Assembly: GCF_037892605.1 (NCBI RefSeq)
Contig: NZ_JBBKTU010000001.1
Span: forward strand, 186,001-250,000
DNA length: 64,000 bases
Direction of reading: 5' to 3'
Origin: Lacibacter sp. H407
Lineage (GTDB): Bacteria; Bacteroidota; Bacteroidia; Chitinophagales; Chitinophagaceae
Part shown: one piece after another, positions 8,400 through 16,315 of the stretch
Layout: every line of letters starts with the position of its first letter
How positions within the stretch are numbered: position 1 is the stretch's first letter
Made by a program: the position numbers and the translations under genes
Notes under the pieces: generated by a model
Seen by the model: only the letters and a program-made list of their open reading frames with translations
Databases searched by the model: none
What the model was told of the DNA's origin: nothing

Positions 8400-9491
8400 T
8401 TATAAATTAAAAAACGAATAAGAAAATAGTCCAATGAAGAGAAACATATTCAGAATGAAAGCCATCAGTAATAACAAACTGTACTTCAGTATTGTTTTGG
8501 CCCTGCCTTGCTGGTACACTCTGCGCATGGCTTTGTAAAGATAAACGAACAGGTAGATCCATAAAGCAGCAGTGATCCAGCCGGAGCCCCATCCTGTTGC
8601 ATTCAATAATTTATCGTGTGCAAAAATGAGCAACAACATCAGAAACGCAAATACAAACAGGTGAATGGTGAAGATGAGATGTGCTACATAATGAAATTGT
8701 TTACGCCTGATGTACAATAACGAAAGCAGCAACGCAAACAACGGCAATGAGATAAATAATACTTTGGGCAACGAATGCATGGCATGATCAAACAATGCCC
8801 GGTTGAATTTACTGAGATCACCACCGTAACGTTCATCTACCAATATCAACCTTCGCTTAAACACCCATTCGAACCAGCTATCTCTTTCTTCAGCAGGTAA
8901 TTTTTTTTGAGCAGCATCGTACTCGGCCATTGTTTTATACTTTACTTCTTTCTTCTTTCCACTTTTCGATATTGAAGCCACGCTGTCCTGCAGCAACCAG
9001 GTGGAGCTGCTGTCGGCAATGTCAAATACTTTTTCAAGAATAGCACTGTCCACCTTTGTATCGGCCTGGTTCAAAACATCCTGTTTTGCTTTCGATTTAC
9101 TGGTGGGTGTTGTTAAACTCACGCCTTTTTTCTTGGGCTCATTGAGTTTGAATATCTCCGGATCTTTGGTACTGCCCGCAAAAAACGAAAAGAAGAGGAT
9201 AAAGAAAAAAGCAGAAGTAAACACATACATCCGCACCGGATTCATATAACTGGCCCTGCGGCCACGGATATATTCTGCCGTTAGGTAACCGGGGCGAAAG
9301 AACAAATAGCGGAGCGATGTGATAAATTTGCCCTCAAAATGGGTAATATCATTAAAGAAATGGACCACCAGCCCCCAGGCTGTTTCTTTGGGTTCAATAT
9401 TTTCCTGTCCGCATACATGACAATACCGGCCAAACACTCGTGCATTGCAATTCAAACAGTTTTTTTCTTTCCGCTCCTTTTCGTGAGACAT
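8400..9491 (-). CDS. DUF3667 membrane protein with N-terminal zinc ribbon
   Basis: A 363-residue protein. Residues about 10-35 form a zinc-ribbon-like motif (CLNC, 11 residues, CHVCGQ). The following segment (FFNDITHFEGKFITSLRYLF, then RPGYLTAEYIRGRR) is the DUF3667 signature found throughout Bacteroidota. One membrane helix follows (about 90-110), then a hydrophilic insert of roughly 130 residues, then four helices near the C-terminus. The function of the family is unknown; its position ahead of mazG and a sensor kinase suggests co-expression only. Confidence 0.8.
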   Translation of the reverse strand: MSHEKERKEKNCLNCNARVFGRYCHVCGQENIEPKETAWGLVVHFFNDITHFEGKFITSLRYLFFRPGYLTAEYIRGRRASYMNPVRMYVFTSAFFFILFFSFFAGSTKDPEIFKLNEPKKKGVSLTTPTSKSKAKQDVLNQADTKVDSAILEKVFDIADSSSTWLLQDSVASISKSGKKKEVKYKTMAEYDAAQKKLPAEERDSWFEWVFKRRLILVDERYGGDLSKFNRALFDHAMHSLPKVLFISLPLFALLLSLLYIRRKQFHYVAHLIFTIHLFVFAFLMLLLIFAHDKLLNATGWGSGWITAALWIYLFVYLYKAMRRVYQQGRAKTILKYSLLLLMAFILNMFLFIGLFSYSFFNL

Positions 9492-9548
9492 GTGGCCGAA
9501 GTTTTGCTAAAAATAAAAAGATTAACCATACGTTTTCTATTTCAGGAA

Positions 9549-9556
9549 TATCTTTG
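9549..9556 (+). promoter_or_regulatory. -7 element TATCTTTG before the YD-repeat gene
   Basis: An exact TAnnTTTG lies 9 bases before the ATG at 9566. No matching -33 element was found, and the start of transcription would be very close to the start codon. Confidence 0.3.
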
Positions 9557-9565
9557 AACATCACT

Positions 9566-10402
9566 ATGTACAAACTACTACCCGCCTTTCTCCTCGTTTG
9601 CTTACTGCCATTGTTCAGTATCGGGCAATATTATCAAAAAGACATCCTCAGTACCCGCCAAACCATGGAACAGATCAAACAATACAAAGCGAACAAGGTG
9701 CGAAAGGTGATCCTTACTTCGTTTGAAGGTACAGGCCAACCCGTTGATCAGTTTCTTTGTTTTCAGGAAATCAGCCCTACCTACAATATCATTAAAACGT
9801 TTAGCCAAACCATGCAAACCATGCAATCGGTGTTGGTGAGCCAATTCAATGCAAAAGGACAACTCATTCGCAGTGCCGATAGTTCCAACACAACCTTGAA
9901 TGTATCGAGTTATACCTATGATGCCGAAGGACGTTTAACCGTGGTAGAAAATGTATCGCAGGCTTATGCGTACAAAACAAAAGAAGTGGTGCGGCATCAA
10001 TACAGTTACGATTCTACCGGTGTGCCACAAACGATGTTACGCATCAAGAACGGAAGCGATACAACTGTTGTACGTTTTGTTGTTGATGAAAAAGGAAATG
10101 TTGCGGAAGAAATTGCAACTGCCAAAGGAAAACCTGCTCAGAATTGGTACTATTATTATGATGAGCAAAACCGGTTAACGGATATTGTGCGTTTCAATGA
10201 GCGTGCCCGCCGTTTGCTGCCCGATTATATTTATGAGTACAACGAGCAATCAATGCTCACGCAAATGATCTCTGTGCAATCGGGCACCAGCGATTATGTT
10301 ACCTGGCGCTATCAATACGATGCAAAAGGATTGAAAATAAAAGAAAGCTGTTTTAGTAAGCAGAAGCAATTGATGGGGTATGTGACGTACAGGTATGAAT
10401 GA
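9566..10402 (+). CDS. secreted YD/RHS-like repeat protein
   Basis: The ATG at 9566 starts a signal peptide (YKLLPAFLLVCLLPLFSIGQ) giving a 278-residue exported protein; the longer frame upstream overlaps the divergent gene and is not needed. After about residue 110 there are degenerate YD repeats of some 25-30 residues: YTYDAEGRLTVV, YSYDSTGVPQ, YYYDEQNRLTDI, YEYNEQSMLTQM and YQYDAKGLKI. Such short YD-repeat proteins in Bacteroidota have no toxin domain and unknown function, unlike the large RHS toxins. It is divergent from the DUF3667 gene. Confidence 0.75.
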   Translation: MYKLLPAFLLVCLLPLFSIGQYYQKDILSTRQTMEQIKQYKANKVRKVILTSFEGTGQPVDQFLCFQEISPTYNIIKTFSQTMQTMQSVLVSQFNAKGQLIRSADSSNTTLNVSSYTYDAEGRLTVVENVSQAYAYKTKEVVRHQYSYDSTGVPQTMLRIKNGSDTTVVRFVVDEKGNVAEEIATAKGKPAQNWYYYYDEQNRLTDIVRFNERARRLLPDYIYEYNEQSMLTQMISVQSGTSDYVTWRYQYDAKGLKIKESCFSKQKQLMGYVTYRYE

Positions 10403-10420
10403 TGAATGATGAATGATGAG
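10396..10420. repeat. GAATGAT tandem repeat at a gene end
   Basis: Three units of GAATGAT plus a GAG end overlap the stop codon of the YD-repeat gene. They belong to the same class as the GATGAGTGA-type intergenic stretches. Confidence 0.5.
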
Positions 10421-10500
10421 TTTAAATCTCAGGTTTTTTGAGCCCCTGGAGGTTTTATTATCTTCTTACTACAGCATCAATCAAATTGAAGTTCGACGGT

Positions 10501-11004
10501 TTAAGAATCCAGTTTATGCGGGTGTATAAATGGCTGCTTATTCTGAAAAATTAAAATAATAATAGTTGAAGCAAAAGTTGAAATACTGCTAGCCAACCAA
10601 AAGTAATATCCGATTCCAGTACTAGCAATTTTTCCAGACAAGCCTGCTTCATTTATAACGACTTCGTCAAAAAATAAAAAACTAGAACAAAATATTGTCG
10701 ATGCGAAGCTCAATCCAATTGCTACTTTAATATTTCGTTTAAACATAAACCAGCTTAATATTAAAAGAGGATTAGCAAGCCAAGAAATGCCGCCAACTTT
10801 CCCAACTGTCAACCAACCAAATAAAAAACACCATAATCCAATTGGCCAAGGTTTTGCATTATCGCCAAATATCGTGAACGGTAACAAAAATAAAGACACA
10901 ACAAAACAAGTAATACAGAGTATTAACAAAAACAGTTTCAGACTTTTCACTTTATGCGAGTCGATGGATTGTATCATGGTTCCACTATTATCGATTGCGT
11001 ACAT
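10501..11004 (-). CDS. hypothetical membrane protein, four helices
   Basis: A 167-residue protein that I do not recognise. A short hydrophilic N-terminus (to about residue 22) is followed by helices at roughly 23-45, 52-80, 95-115 and 135-155. The gene looks more AT-rich than its neighbours and uses many AT-ending codons, which may point to a different origin; this was judged by eye. It sits alone between the YD-repeat gene and the tRNA pair. Confidence 0.55.
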   Translation of the reverse strand: MYAIDNSGTMIQSIDSHKVKSLKLFLLILCITCFVVSLFLLPFTIFGDNAKPWPIGLWCFLFGWLTVGKVGGISWLANPLLILSWFMFKRNIKVAIGLSFASTIFCSSFLFFDEVVINEAGLSGKIASTGIGYYFWLASSISTFASTIIILIFQNKQPFIHPHKLDS

Positions 11005-11074
11005 TCTTGTATTACAATATATAAATTTCGTTCAATAAAGGCTGGAGATTACCTTTTATATTGACCTAAAACAA

Positions 11075-11107
11075 AAAAGCCCTAATCGAATCTCGATCAA
11101 GGCTTTT
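11075..11107 (-). terminator. terminator after tRNA-Leu(UAA)
   Basis: Arms AAAAGCC (11075-11081) and GGCTTTT (11101-11107) enclose an inner stem ATCGA/TCGAT. Read on the minus strand it ends in six T residues, 11 bases past the tRNA. Confidence 0.7.
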
Positions 11108-11117
11108 ACATTTTTTG

Positions 11118-11203
11118 TGCCCCGGAACGGAGTTGAACCGTTACGACCGTTGCGGGTCACAGGATTTTAAGTCCTGCGTGTCTACCAATTCCACCACCGG
11201 GGC
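11118..11203 (-). tRNA. tRNA-Leu(UAA)
   Basis: An 86-base class II tRNA with acceptor stem GCCCCGG/CCGGGGC and discriminator A. The anticodon loop is CTTAAAA with anticodon TAA. A long variable arm and a T-arm with GTTCAACTC are present. The CCA end is not encoded. Confidence 0.95.
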
Positions 11204-11223
11204 AATGGTCAAGTGAAAAAAAA

Positions 11224-11243
11224 TCCCCCGTTTAAGCGGGGGA
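11224..11243 (-). terminator. hairpin with T-tract between the two tRNA genes
   Basis: TCCCCCG (11224-11230) pairs with CGGGGGA (11237-11243). On the minus strand it is followed by a run of seven T residues, the layout of an intrinsic terminator, yet tRNA-Leu(UAA) begins only 20 bases further on. Confidence 0.65.
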
Positions 11244-11248
11244 CTGTG

Positions 11249-11321
<73 letters not shown>

Positions 11322-11343
11322 TTGTAAAAGAACGATTGGGGTG

Positions 11344-11375
11344 CAAATGTAAGGTACGTTCAATAAACTGACAAA
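11344..11375 (-). promoter_or_regulatory. Bacteroidota-type promoter of tRNA-Gly(GCC)
   Basis: On the minus strand TTTG (11375-11372) is followed after 20 bases by TACATTTG (11351-11344). Both elements and the spacing match the Bacteroidota -33/-7 consensus exactly, 22 bases before the tRNA 5' end. It also calibrates what a promoter looks like in this genome. Confidence 0.8.
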
Positions 11376-11465
11376 AAACTCATGAAAAATTTTCAGATTA
11401 CCCTGTAAAAACTTCTCCGGCAACCATTGAGCATCAGTGCGAAGCAATTAGTTACAGCACCGCTT

Positions 11466-12983
11466 TTATTTCTCTTTCCCTGCTTTCGCAACTACATGAA
11501 AAACAGATTCCATATCAATTACAAGTTCGTTTGGTGCCGGCTGCTGTGGCTTTTTGGAGAGAGATTCAGCATTGGACAGATTAACAACGTTAAGCTGTTT
11601 GGCTTTTGCACGATCACTTCGTTTCTCCAACACAAATTGCCTTACCAACGGCTCAATTGTCCAGTCTTTTTCAGTGGAAGGATAACCAAACTCATCAGTG
11701 TAATAATGTACGCCAAATGCTGATCGAAACAGACTCACCGGTGGCCGGTAAAAGATCACTGTTGTGGTTGAATCAGTATAATGATCGAGGAAATGGTTGC
11801 GTAGTGCAGTATATTCTTTTTGCAATGGCTTTGTGAATTGAAACTGATAATTATAAAACGCAACCACGAACAACACAACTCCAACGAAAATGGTAATGCC
11901 TTTCTGCAGGCTGGCTTTTTTCAGGAATGCTAACCCGGTCTCGCAAATCATCACAAATGCCAGAAAATTCAACGCAAACATGGTTCGATACGAAGCAAAA
12001 TTTTCAATCGAGATCATCAAGGGCAAATAACTAAGTATAAAAAATGTAAAGCAAATGATGATGTAGGTAACAATTCTGCCAATATTCTTTTTCCCGATCT
12101 GCACAACTGTACTCAACACCCACAACAGAATAACTAATGGATAAAATACCTGCGACAGAATACTGCGGGCATTGTATAAAAAATTAAAACTGAACGCCTG
12201 CGCCAATGGATAAGAAAGAAAAAAACTCAGCTTACCAAGCGGATCAATGTTAATGGTTGCACGATCACTTGCCGGAACTTGATATACTTTGAGTGAATAT
12301 TTAAACAGGAAATAATAGACTACATAACAGGCAAGATAAAAGCCCAGCCCGATCAAAATTGTTCTGTCAAGCTTTGCCGGTTTATTCGTTATAAAATAGA
12401 GAAAAAACGGAAGCAGAAAAAAACCGAATGTTGTTTGATAGGTAAACAACGAACATAGTGCGAAGAATAAACTTACAATTAAGGTGAGTGTAGGAATCTG
12501 GATATACTGTTCGCTGCTGTTTACTTTGCTGAATAAAACATAACCGGATAGAAATGCTGCAAGTGTACCTGTAAATATCTCTGCACAGGAAGCCCAACCA
12601 ATATAAATGGCTGTTGATAAACTACAGGGAATAAATACAACCGATAAAGCCCATAGCTTTCGATCCAACTTCAACGCATCAAATAGTTTTTTTGATAACA
12701 GCCCGTACACAACAATAAAAACGAGCATGGTTGCAAACGAAAAGATCCGCAGCCACTTTATGTCAGCAACGCTGTCCATGTTTCCGAATGCGCCATCGAT
12801 CAACCAGCCGGTAATAATTCTTCCCTGATTCAGAAACATCGTGAAATTTGATCCGTCCTGATTATTCCAGAGTTGATGTGCTTCATCTGTAAACGCATAG
12901 TCAGCAAAAAAAACCGGATAATAGATCAACAGGCTGGCCAATACAGCGATGCCAATAATAAGTGCAGGTTGCTTTGAATACAT
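11466..12983 (-). CDS. polytopic membrane protein, GtrII-like glycosyltransferase
   Basis: I start it at the ATG at 12983 (505 residues); a TTG at 13019 is in frame further up. A first helix (about residues 7-25) is followed by the segment FTDEAHQLWNNQD and the loop NQGRIITGWLID, which resemble the acidic and GR motifs at the start of GtrII/GT-C membrane glucosyltransferases. About ten more helices follow to residue 390. A soluble C-terminal part ends the protein. Such enzymes add sugars from lipid-linked donors on the outer face of the inner membrane. A GT2 glycosyltransferase gene on the same strand supports a role in surface glycans. The family call is tentative. Confidence 0.6.
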   Translation of the reverse strand: MYSKQPALIIGIAVLASLLIYYPVFFADYAFTDEAHQLWNNQDGSNFTMFLNQGRIITGWLIDGAFGNMDSVADIKWLRIFSFATMLVFIVVYGLLSKKLFDALKLDRKLWALSVVFIPCSLSTAIYIGWASCAEIFTGTLAAFLSGYVLFSKVNSSEQYIQIPTLTLIVSLFFALCSLFTYQTTFGFFLLPFFLYFITNKPAKLDRTILIGLGFYLACYVVYYFLFKYSLKVYQVPASDRATINIDPLGKLSFFLSYPLAQAFSFNFLYNARSILSQVFYPLVILLWVLSTVVQIGKKNIGRIVTYIIICFTFFILSYLPLMISIENFASYRTMFALNFLAFVMICETGLAFLKKASLQKGITIFVGVVLFVVAFYNYQFQFTKPLQKEYTALRNHFLDHYTDSTTTVIFYRPPVSLFRSAFGVHYYTDEFGYPSTEKDWTIEPLVRQFVLEKRSDRAKAKQLNVVNLSNAESLSKKPQQPAPNELVIDMESVFHVVAKAGKEK

Positions 12984-13026
12984 GTGCTGAAAAATTATGT
13001 TTCGGATAGGTTGTACCAACAGAAAA

Positions 13027-13049
13027 GCCCTCCTTGTAAGAAAGAGGGC
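13027..13049 (-). terminator. terminator after the 67-residue protein gene
   Basis: GCCCTC (13027-13032) pairs with GAGGGC (13044-13049). On the minus strand the stem is followed by TTTTCT, 22 bases after the stop codon of the small gene. Confidence 0.6.
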
Positions 13050-13071
13050 CCTTTATTATTTATCTAGAATC

Positions 13072-13275
13072 TTATTTATACTTCGGATTGTACAAAGTGC
13101 TTTCAGGAATTTCTACCTGCGGCTTTCCTTTGTAACGATAGCTGTAGAGTTTGTAACAACCGCCCAGCAAAAACGCCACGATACAAAACAACTGTACATA
13201 AAACAGGAAACGGGAAGAGATTACCCAGTTGCTGGTAATATCTTTTTTCTTTTCGTCGATGATTTCTTGCGCCAT
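13072..13275 (-). CDS. small single-helix membrane protein
   Basis: A 67-residue protein starting at ATG 13275: a charged N-terminus (AQEIIDEKKKDITSNW), one helix (about 20-45) with a Cys near its end, and a basic tail. I do not recognise a family, but it has its own -7 element and its own terminator, which supports a real gene. A frame beginning at 13297 on the same strand is a shadow of it. Confidence 0.6.
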   Translation of the reverse strand: MAQEIIDEKKKDITSNWVISSRFLFYVQLFCIVAFLLGGCYKLYSYRYKGKPQVEIPESTLYNPKYK

Positions 13276-13294
13276 AATAGTCAGTTTTCAGTTG

Positions 13295-13302
13295 CAAATG
13301 TA
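13295..13302 (-). promoter_or_regulatory. -7 element TACATTTG of the small membrane protein gene
   Basis: On the minus strand TACATTTG ends 20 bases before the ATG at 13275. It is the same octamer as in both tRNA promoters of this window. No TTTG is seen at the -33 position. Confidence 0.5.
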
Positions 13303-13323
13303 AGGGTTGAACGTTATATCCGT

Positions 13324-14364
13324 TTACTGCGGCTTTACAATTTCAGAAAAAATCTGCTTTTTTTGAATGAAGTACTTCCACACTACCGAACCGGGATATA
13401 CGCCCTGTAAGGTTGGATAACCAGGCTCTGCTTTGCGTGTTCCGGTAAAAAACCATGCAGTATAGGCAAAATGCGCCCGTACCACTGCCCACCAATAGCC
13501 GGGCTTTCCACTCAGCAATTCCTTCCATGCAGAAACAGCATCCAATGCGATCCGCAATGGCAATTTCCAGATGAGTTGTTGAAGCGGCATATTCTTCGTG
13601 ATCATGACCAGGTTATTCCGGAAGTTGAGGAATACTTTCTGCGGATTTCCCGTTGGCAACGTGCCACCACCCACATGATACACCACCGATTGCGGACACA
13701 CCATGATTTTATAGCCGTTACGTTGCAGTCGCCAGCAAAGATCAATTTCTTCCTGGTGTGCAAAAAAGAAATCATCAAACCCATGCATTGCATGAAACAG
13801 TTCTGCCCGGATGAACAGCCCTGCACCACTGGCCCAGAAAACAGGAGCGGCATCGTTGTATTGTCCGTTATCTTTTTCCAACACGTCAAACACACGACCA
13901 CGTGAAAACGGATAACCCAATGCATCGATCCATCCACCACTTGCACCGGCATATTCAAACAAGTTCCTGTTGTGAAAGGCCAATAACTTGGGTTGACAGG
14001 CAGCAATTGTTGTATCTGTTTGCATCAGATCGATCACAGGTTCTATCCAGCCCGGTTCCACTTCCACATCACTGTTGAGCAACACATAATAATCAGCCTT
14101 TACCTGTTGCAGAAAAAAATTATAGCCTTTTGCAAAACCAAAATTTTCATTGCTGGCAAGCACTTCCACTGCAGGGAATTGATGTTGTACAAAAGCAACC
14201 GAATCATCAGTGGATGCATTATCAGCAACGATCACACGCATGTTGCCATACGTTGATGCAAGTACAGATGGCAGAAACTGTTGCAGAAATTTCTTTCCAT
14301 TCCAGTTCAGAATTACAACAGCAACAGTGGGTTGAGAATGCAAGTGTGCTAAATATTTTTTCAA
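13324..14364 (-). CDS. GT2 family glycosyltransferase
   Basis: A 346-residue inverting glycosyltransferase of the rhamnosyltransferase-like GT2 group. The nucleotide-sugar fold begins with VAVVILNWNG, followed by VIVADNASTDDSV, NFGFAKGYN and the metal/nucleotide site LLNSDVEVEPGW. A later segment FFAHQEEIDLCWRLQRNGYK contains the ED-type motif of the acceptor site. No membrane helix is clear; a basic C-terminal part may be peripheral. The open frame starts at a TTG (14364). A second TTG at 14343 would begin MHSQPTVAVV, closer to the usual start, and leaves room for a -7 match (TATTTTTG) at 14369-14362. It likely builds cell-surface polysaccharide. Confidence 0.85.
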   Translation of the reverse strand: MKKYLAHLHSQPTVAVVILNWNGKKFLQQFLPSVLASTYGNMRVIVADNASTDDSVAFVQHQFPAVEVLASNENFGFAKGYNFFLQQVKADYYVLLNSDVEVEPGWIEPVIDLMQTDTTIAACQPKLLAFHNRNLFEYAGASGGWIDALGYPFSRGRVFDVLEKDNGQYNDAAPVFWASGAGLFIRAELFHAMHGFDDFFFAHQEEIDLCWRLQRNGYKIMVCPQSVVYHVGGGTLPTGNPQKVFLNFRNNLVMITKNMPLQQLIWKLPLRIALDAVSAWKELLSGKPGYWWAVVRAHFAYTAWFFTGTRKAEPGYPTLQGVYPGSVVWKYFIQKKQIFSEIVKPQ

Positions 14365-14403
14365 AAATAGCGGTTGACAGTGAAACCTTGTCTAAATTAG
14401 GGC

Positions 14404-15552
14404 ATGCTTGGTCAATATTTTAACTGGCGCACCTTTCTGGCATTGATTGCAATAGGTATTGTTACCGGTACAATTTTTTATTCGAACTATCTCGCCGGTA
14501 AAATAGCAATTGACGAACGGTTGAAAGTTGAGCAATGGGTGGAAGCAGGACGGTTTATTATTATGGCGCCTGTTGATGCAGATACAAAACTGCCATCGCT
14601 GATACGAAACGAGCAGAAATCAATTCCCATCATTGAGACAGATGAGAAAGACAGTGTGGTGAGTTATATCAATATTGATTCTGTAAAAATTGCCGCCGAT
14701 CCCGATTACCTCCGGAAAAAATTGAAAGAGTTCAAAACACTCAATCCACCCATCGTTTTAACGGTGAGTGAAGATCCGTTGCTCATCAACAAATATTATT
14801 ATGGTCATTCGGTGCTGTTGCAACAGGTGCGGTATTACCCGATGGTGCAATTGTTCATTGTTGCGTTGTTCATCATCATCACCATCTTTTCATTACAGGC
14901 ACGCAATAAATCAACCCAAAATCAGGTGTGGGCGGGTATGGCCAAAGAAACGGCACACCAGTTGGGCACACCTGTATCATCGTTACAAGGCTGGGTTGAA
15001 ATGCTGAAAGAAGAAAATGTACACCAACAAATTGCTACTGAAATTGAAAAAGATGTACAACGGTTGCGTTTGGTGAGTGATCGTTTTGGAAAGATCGGCA
15101 GCACACCACAGTTAGAACCGAATAATATAGTGCGCCAAGTAGAAGAAATGGTGGAATACATCCGCAAACGGGCTACCGGAAAAGTACACCTGGAAGTGAA
15201 GAAGAATAAAGCGGATATGATCGCTGCTGTTTCTCCCCCGCTCTTCGATTGGGTCATTGAAAATCTATTGAAGAATGCATTGGATGCCATGGATGGAAAA
15301 GGAAATATTACGGTGGATATGCACGAAGAAGAAAAAGCCATTGTGATTGATGTGACTGATACGGGCAAAGGCATTGTATCGCAAAACATCAACCGTGTGT
15401 TTAAACCGGGCTTTACCACTAAAAAACGTGGCTGGGGTTTAGGCTTATCGCTGAGTAAACGCATTATTGAACAATATCATAAAGGACAGTTGTATGTAAA
15501 ACATTCGGAGCCGGGAAAAGGAACAACATTTCGGATCGTGTTGAAGAAGTGA
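14404..15552 (+). CDS. orphan membrane sensor histidine kinase with AHQLGTP H-box
   Basis: A 382-residue inner-membrane kinase. Helices at about residues 10-30 and 148-168 bracket a periplasmic sensing domain of some 115 residues. The dimerisation/phosphoacceptor segment is ETAHQLGTPVSSLQGW (His185), which differs from the usual HE(I/L)(R/K)(N/T)P pattern but recurs in Bacteroidota kinases. The N-box is ENLLKNALDAMDG and the G-boxes are TDTGKGI and RGWGLGLSLSKRI, so the ATP site looks intact. No response regulator is adjacent. It is divergent from the GT2 gene with only 39 bases between the frames. Confidence 0.88.
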   Translation: MLGQYFNWRTFLALIAIGIVTGTIFYSNYLAGKIAIDERLKVEQWVEAGRFIIMAPVDADTKLPSLIRNEQKSIPIIETDEKDSVVSYINIDSVKIAADPDYLRKKLKEFKTLNPPIVLTVSEDPLLINKYYYGHSVLLQQVRYYPMVQLFIVALFIIITIFSLQARNKSTQNQVWAGMAKETAHQLGTPVSSLQGWVEMLKEENVHQQIATEIEKDVQRLRLVSDRFGKIGSTPQLEPNNIVRQVEEMVEYIRKRATGKVHLEVKKNKADMIAAVSPPLFDWVIENLLKNALDAMDGKGNITVDMHEEEKAIVIDVTDTGKGIVSQNINRVFKPGFTTKKRGWGLGLSLSKRIIEQYHKGQLYVKHSEPGKGTTFRIVLKK

Positions 15553-15621
15553 GGGCAAGCCGGTAGCCATTAGCCGATAGTTCTCTCTTGTTTTTTATTT
15601 TTCATTCTACATTTTTCATTT

Positions 15622-15629
15622 TACATTTG
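15622..15629 (+). promoter_or_regulatory. -7 element TACATTTG of tRNA-Leu(GAG)
   Basis: An exact TAnnTTTG ends 12 bases before the tRNA 5' end. The sequence upstream is a T-rich tract without a clear TTTG at the right distance. Confidence 0.55.
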
Positions 15630-15641
15630 CGCCCTCCCGTT

Positions 15642-15725
15642 GCCCGGGTGTTGAAATTGGTAGACAAGCCACTTTGAGGTGGTGGTGTTCGAAAGGACGT
15701 GCTGGTTCGAATCCAGTCCCGGGCA
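15642..15725 (+). tRNA. tRNA-Leu(GAG)
   Basis: An 84-base class II tRNA with acceptor stem GCCCGGG/CCCGGGC and discriminator A. The anticodon stem CCACT/GGTGG encloses the loop TTGAGGT with anticodon GAG. A long variable arm and the T-arm GGTTCGAATCC are present. CCA is not encoded. Confidence 0.94.
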
Positions 15726-15873
15726 CGAATAAAATGGATAGATCGAAGATTGATTCGGTTTGTCCATTTTTATTTTTTGCTAATCCTACCTTTCCTGACT
15801 GTATATCAGCTGTACAGTTTACTTCATTGAGCTTGGTAGTCGATATTGTAATTCATAATTAAAAATAAAAAAA

Positions 15874-15897
15874 GAAGGCCACTGGAAAGCGGCCTTC
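15874..15897 (-). terminator. second minus-strand terminator downstream of the xylan operon
   Basis: GAAGGCC (15874-15880) pairs with GGCCTTC (15891-15897). On the minus strand it is followed by TTTTTTTATTTTT. It may catch read-through from the operon end. Confidence 0.6.
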
Positions 15898-15975
15898 GTA
15901 CTGTTTCAAAACTAGTCGCATTTGACTAATGCTTTTGTTGGCATCTTGTTACTGCCCCATAATTTTTTAAGGTAT

Positions 15976-16059
15976 ATGAATGAAATAAAACCGATTGTGC
16001 TTTTGTTCTTGATCGTTGTAGTTACGTTGCTATTAAAATTATGTGTCCACTTTTCGTAG
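15976..16059 (+). CDS. possible 27-residue membrane miniprotein
   Basis: ATG at 15976, TAG at 16057-16059. The product starts MNEIKPIVLLFLIVVV, continues TLLLKLC and ends in a short polar tail, forming one membrane helix. A purine-rich TAAGG lies 3-7 bases before the ATG, which is unusual in this genome. No homologue comes to mind and chance cannot be ruled out for so short a frame. Confidence 0.25.
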   Translation: MNEIKPIVLLFLIVVVTLLLKLCVHFS

Positions 16060-16208
16060 TGCTATCATGCGCAATCTTATTGTTGAATACAGGATATTAT
16101 CAAAGCTTTATCGTATTTGATATTGTACTACTTCCTGGCTGCCAGATTATATTTCTGCTGAAATGATCAACGATGAAATTGTGCTGTGATTTTTGTAACT
16201 AAAAGAAA

Positions 16209-16230
16209 GTCCGCTGTAGAAACGGCGGAC
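16209..16230 (-). terminator. terminator of the xylan utilisation operon
   Basis: GTCCGC (16209-16214) pairs with GCGGAC (16225-16230). On the minus strand TTTCTTTT follows. It lies 86 bases beyond the GH10 stop codon. Confidence 0.6.
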
Positions 16231-16315
16231 GTTGTTTATCGATTGCTGTATGAGAAACAATATCTCTTTATAGTCGGGCACTTACTGCCCGGGCTTATAA
16301 AAGATGTATTTGTTG

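Larger units (their letters stand above)
15726..16315. other. 590-base non-coding stretch with three hairpins
   Basis: This gap lies between tRNA-Leu(GAG) and the end of the xylan operon. It holds two minus-strand terminator-like hairpins, a short dyad CGGGCA/TGCCCG at 16275-16291 just 24 bases past the GH10 stop (no T-tract, so perhaps an mRNA 3' stabiliser) and one candidate small gene. Nothing else was recognised. Confidence 0.5.

Noticed and set aside
14922-15464. 180-residue open frame antisense to the second histidine kinase
   Set aside because: The plus strand carries complete kinase motifs here; the antisense translation has no family resemblance.
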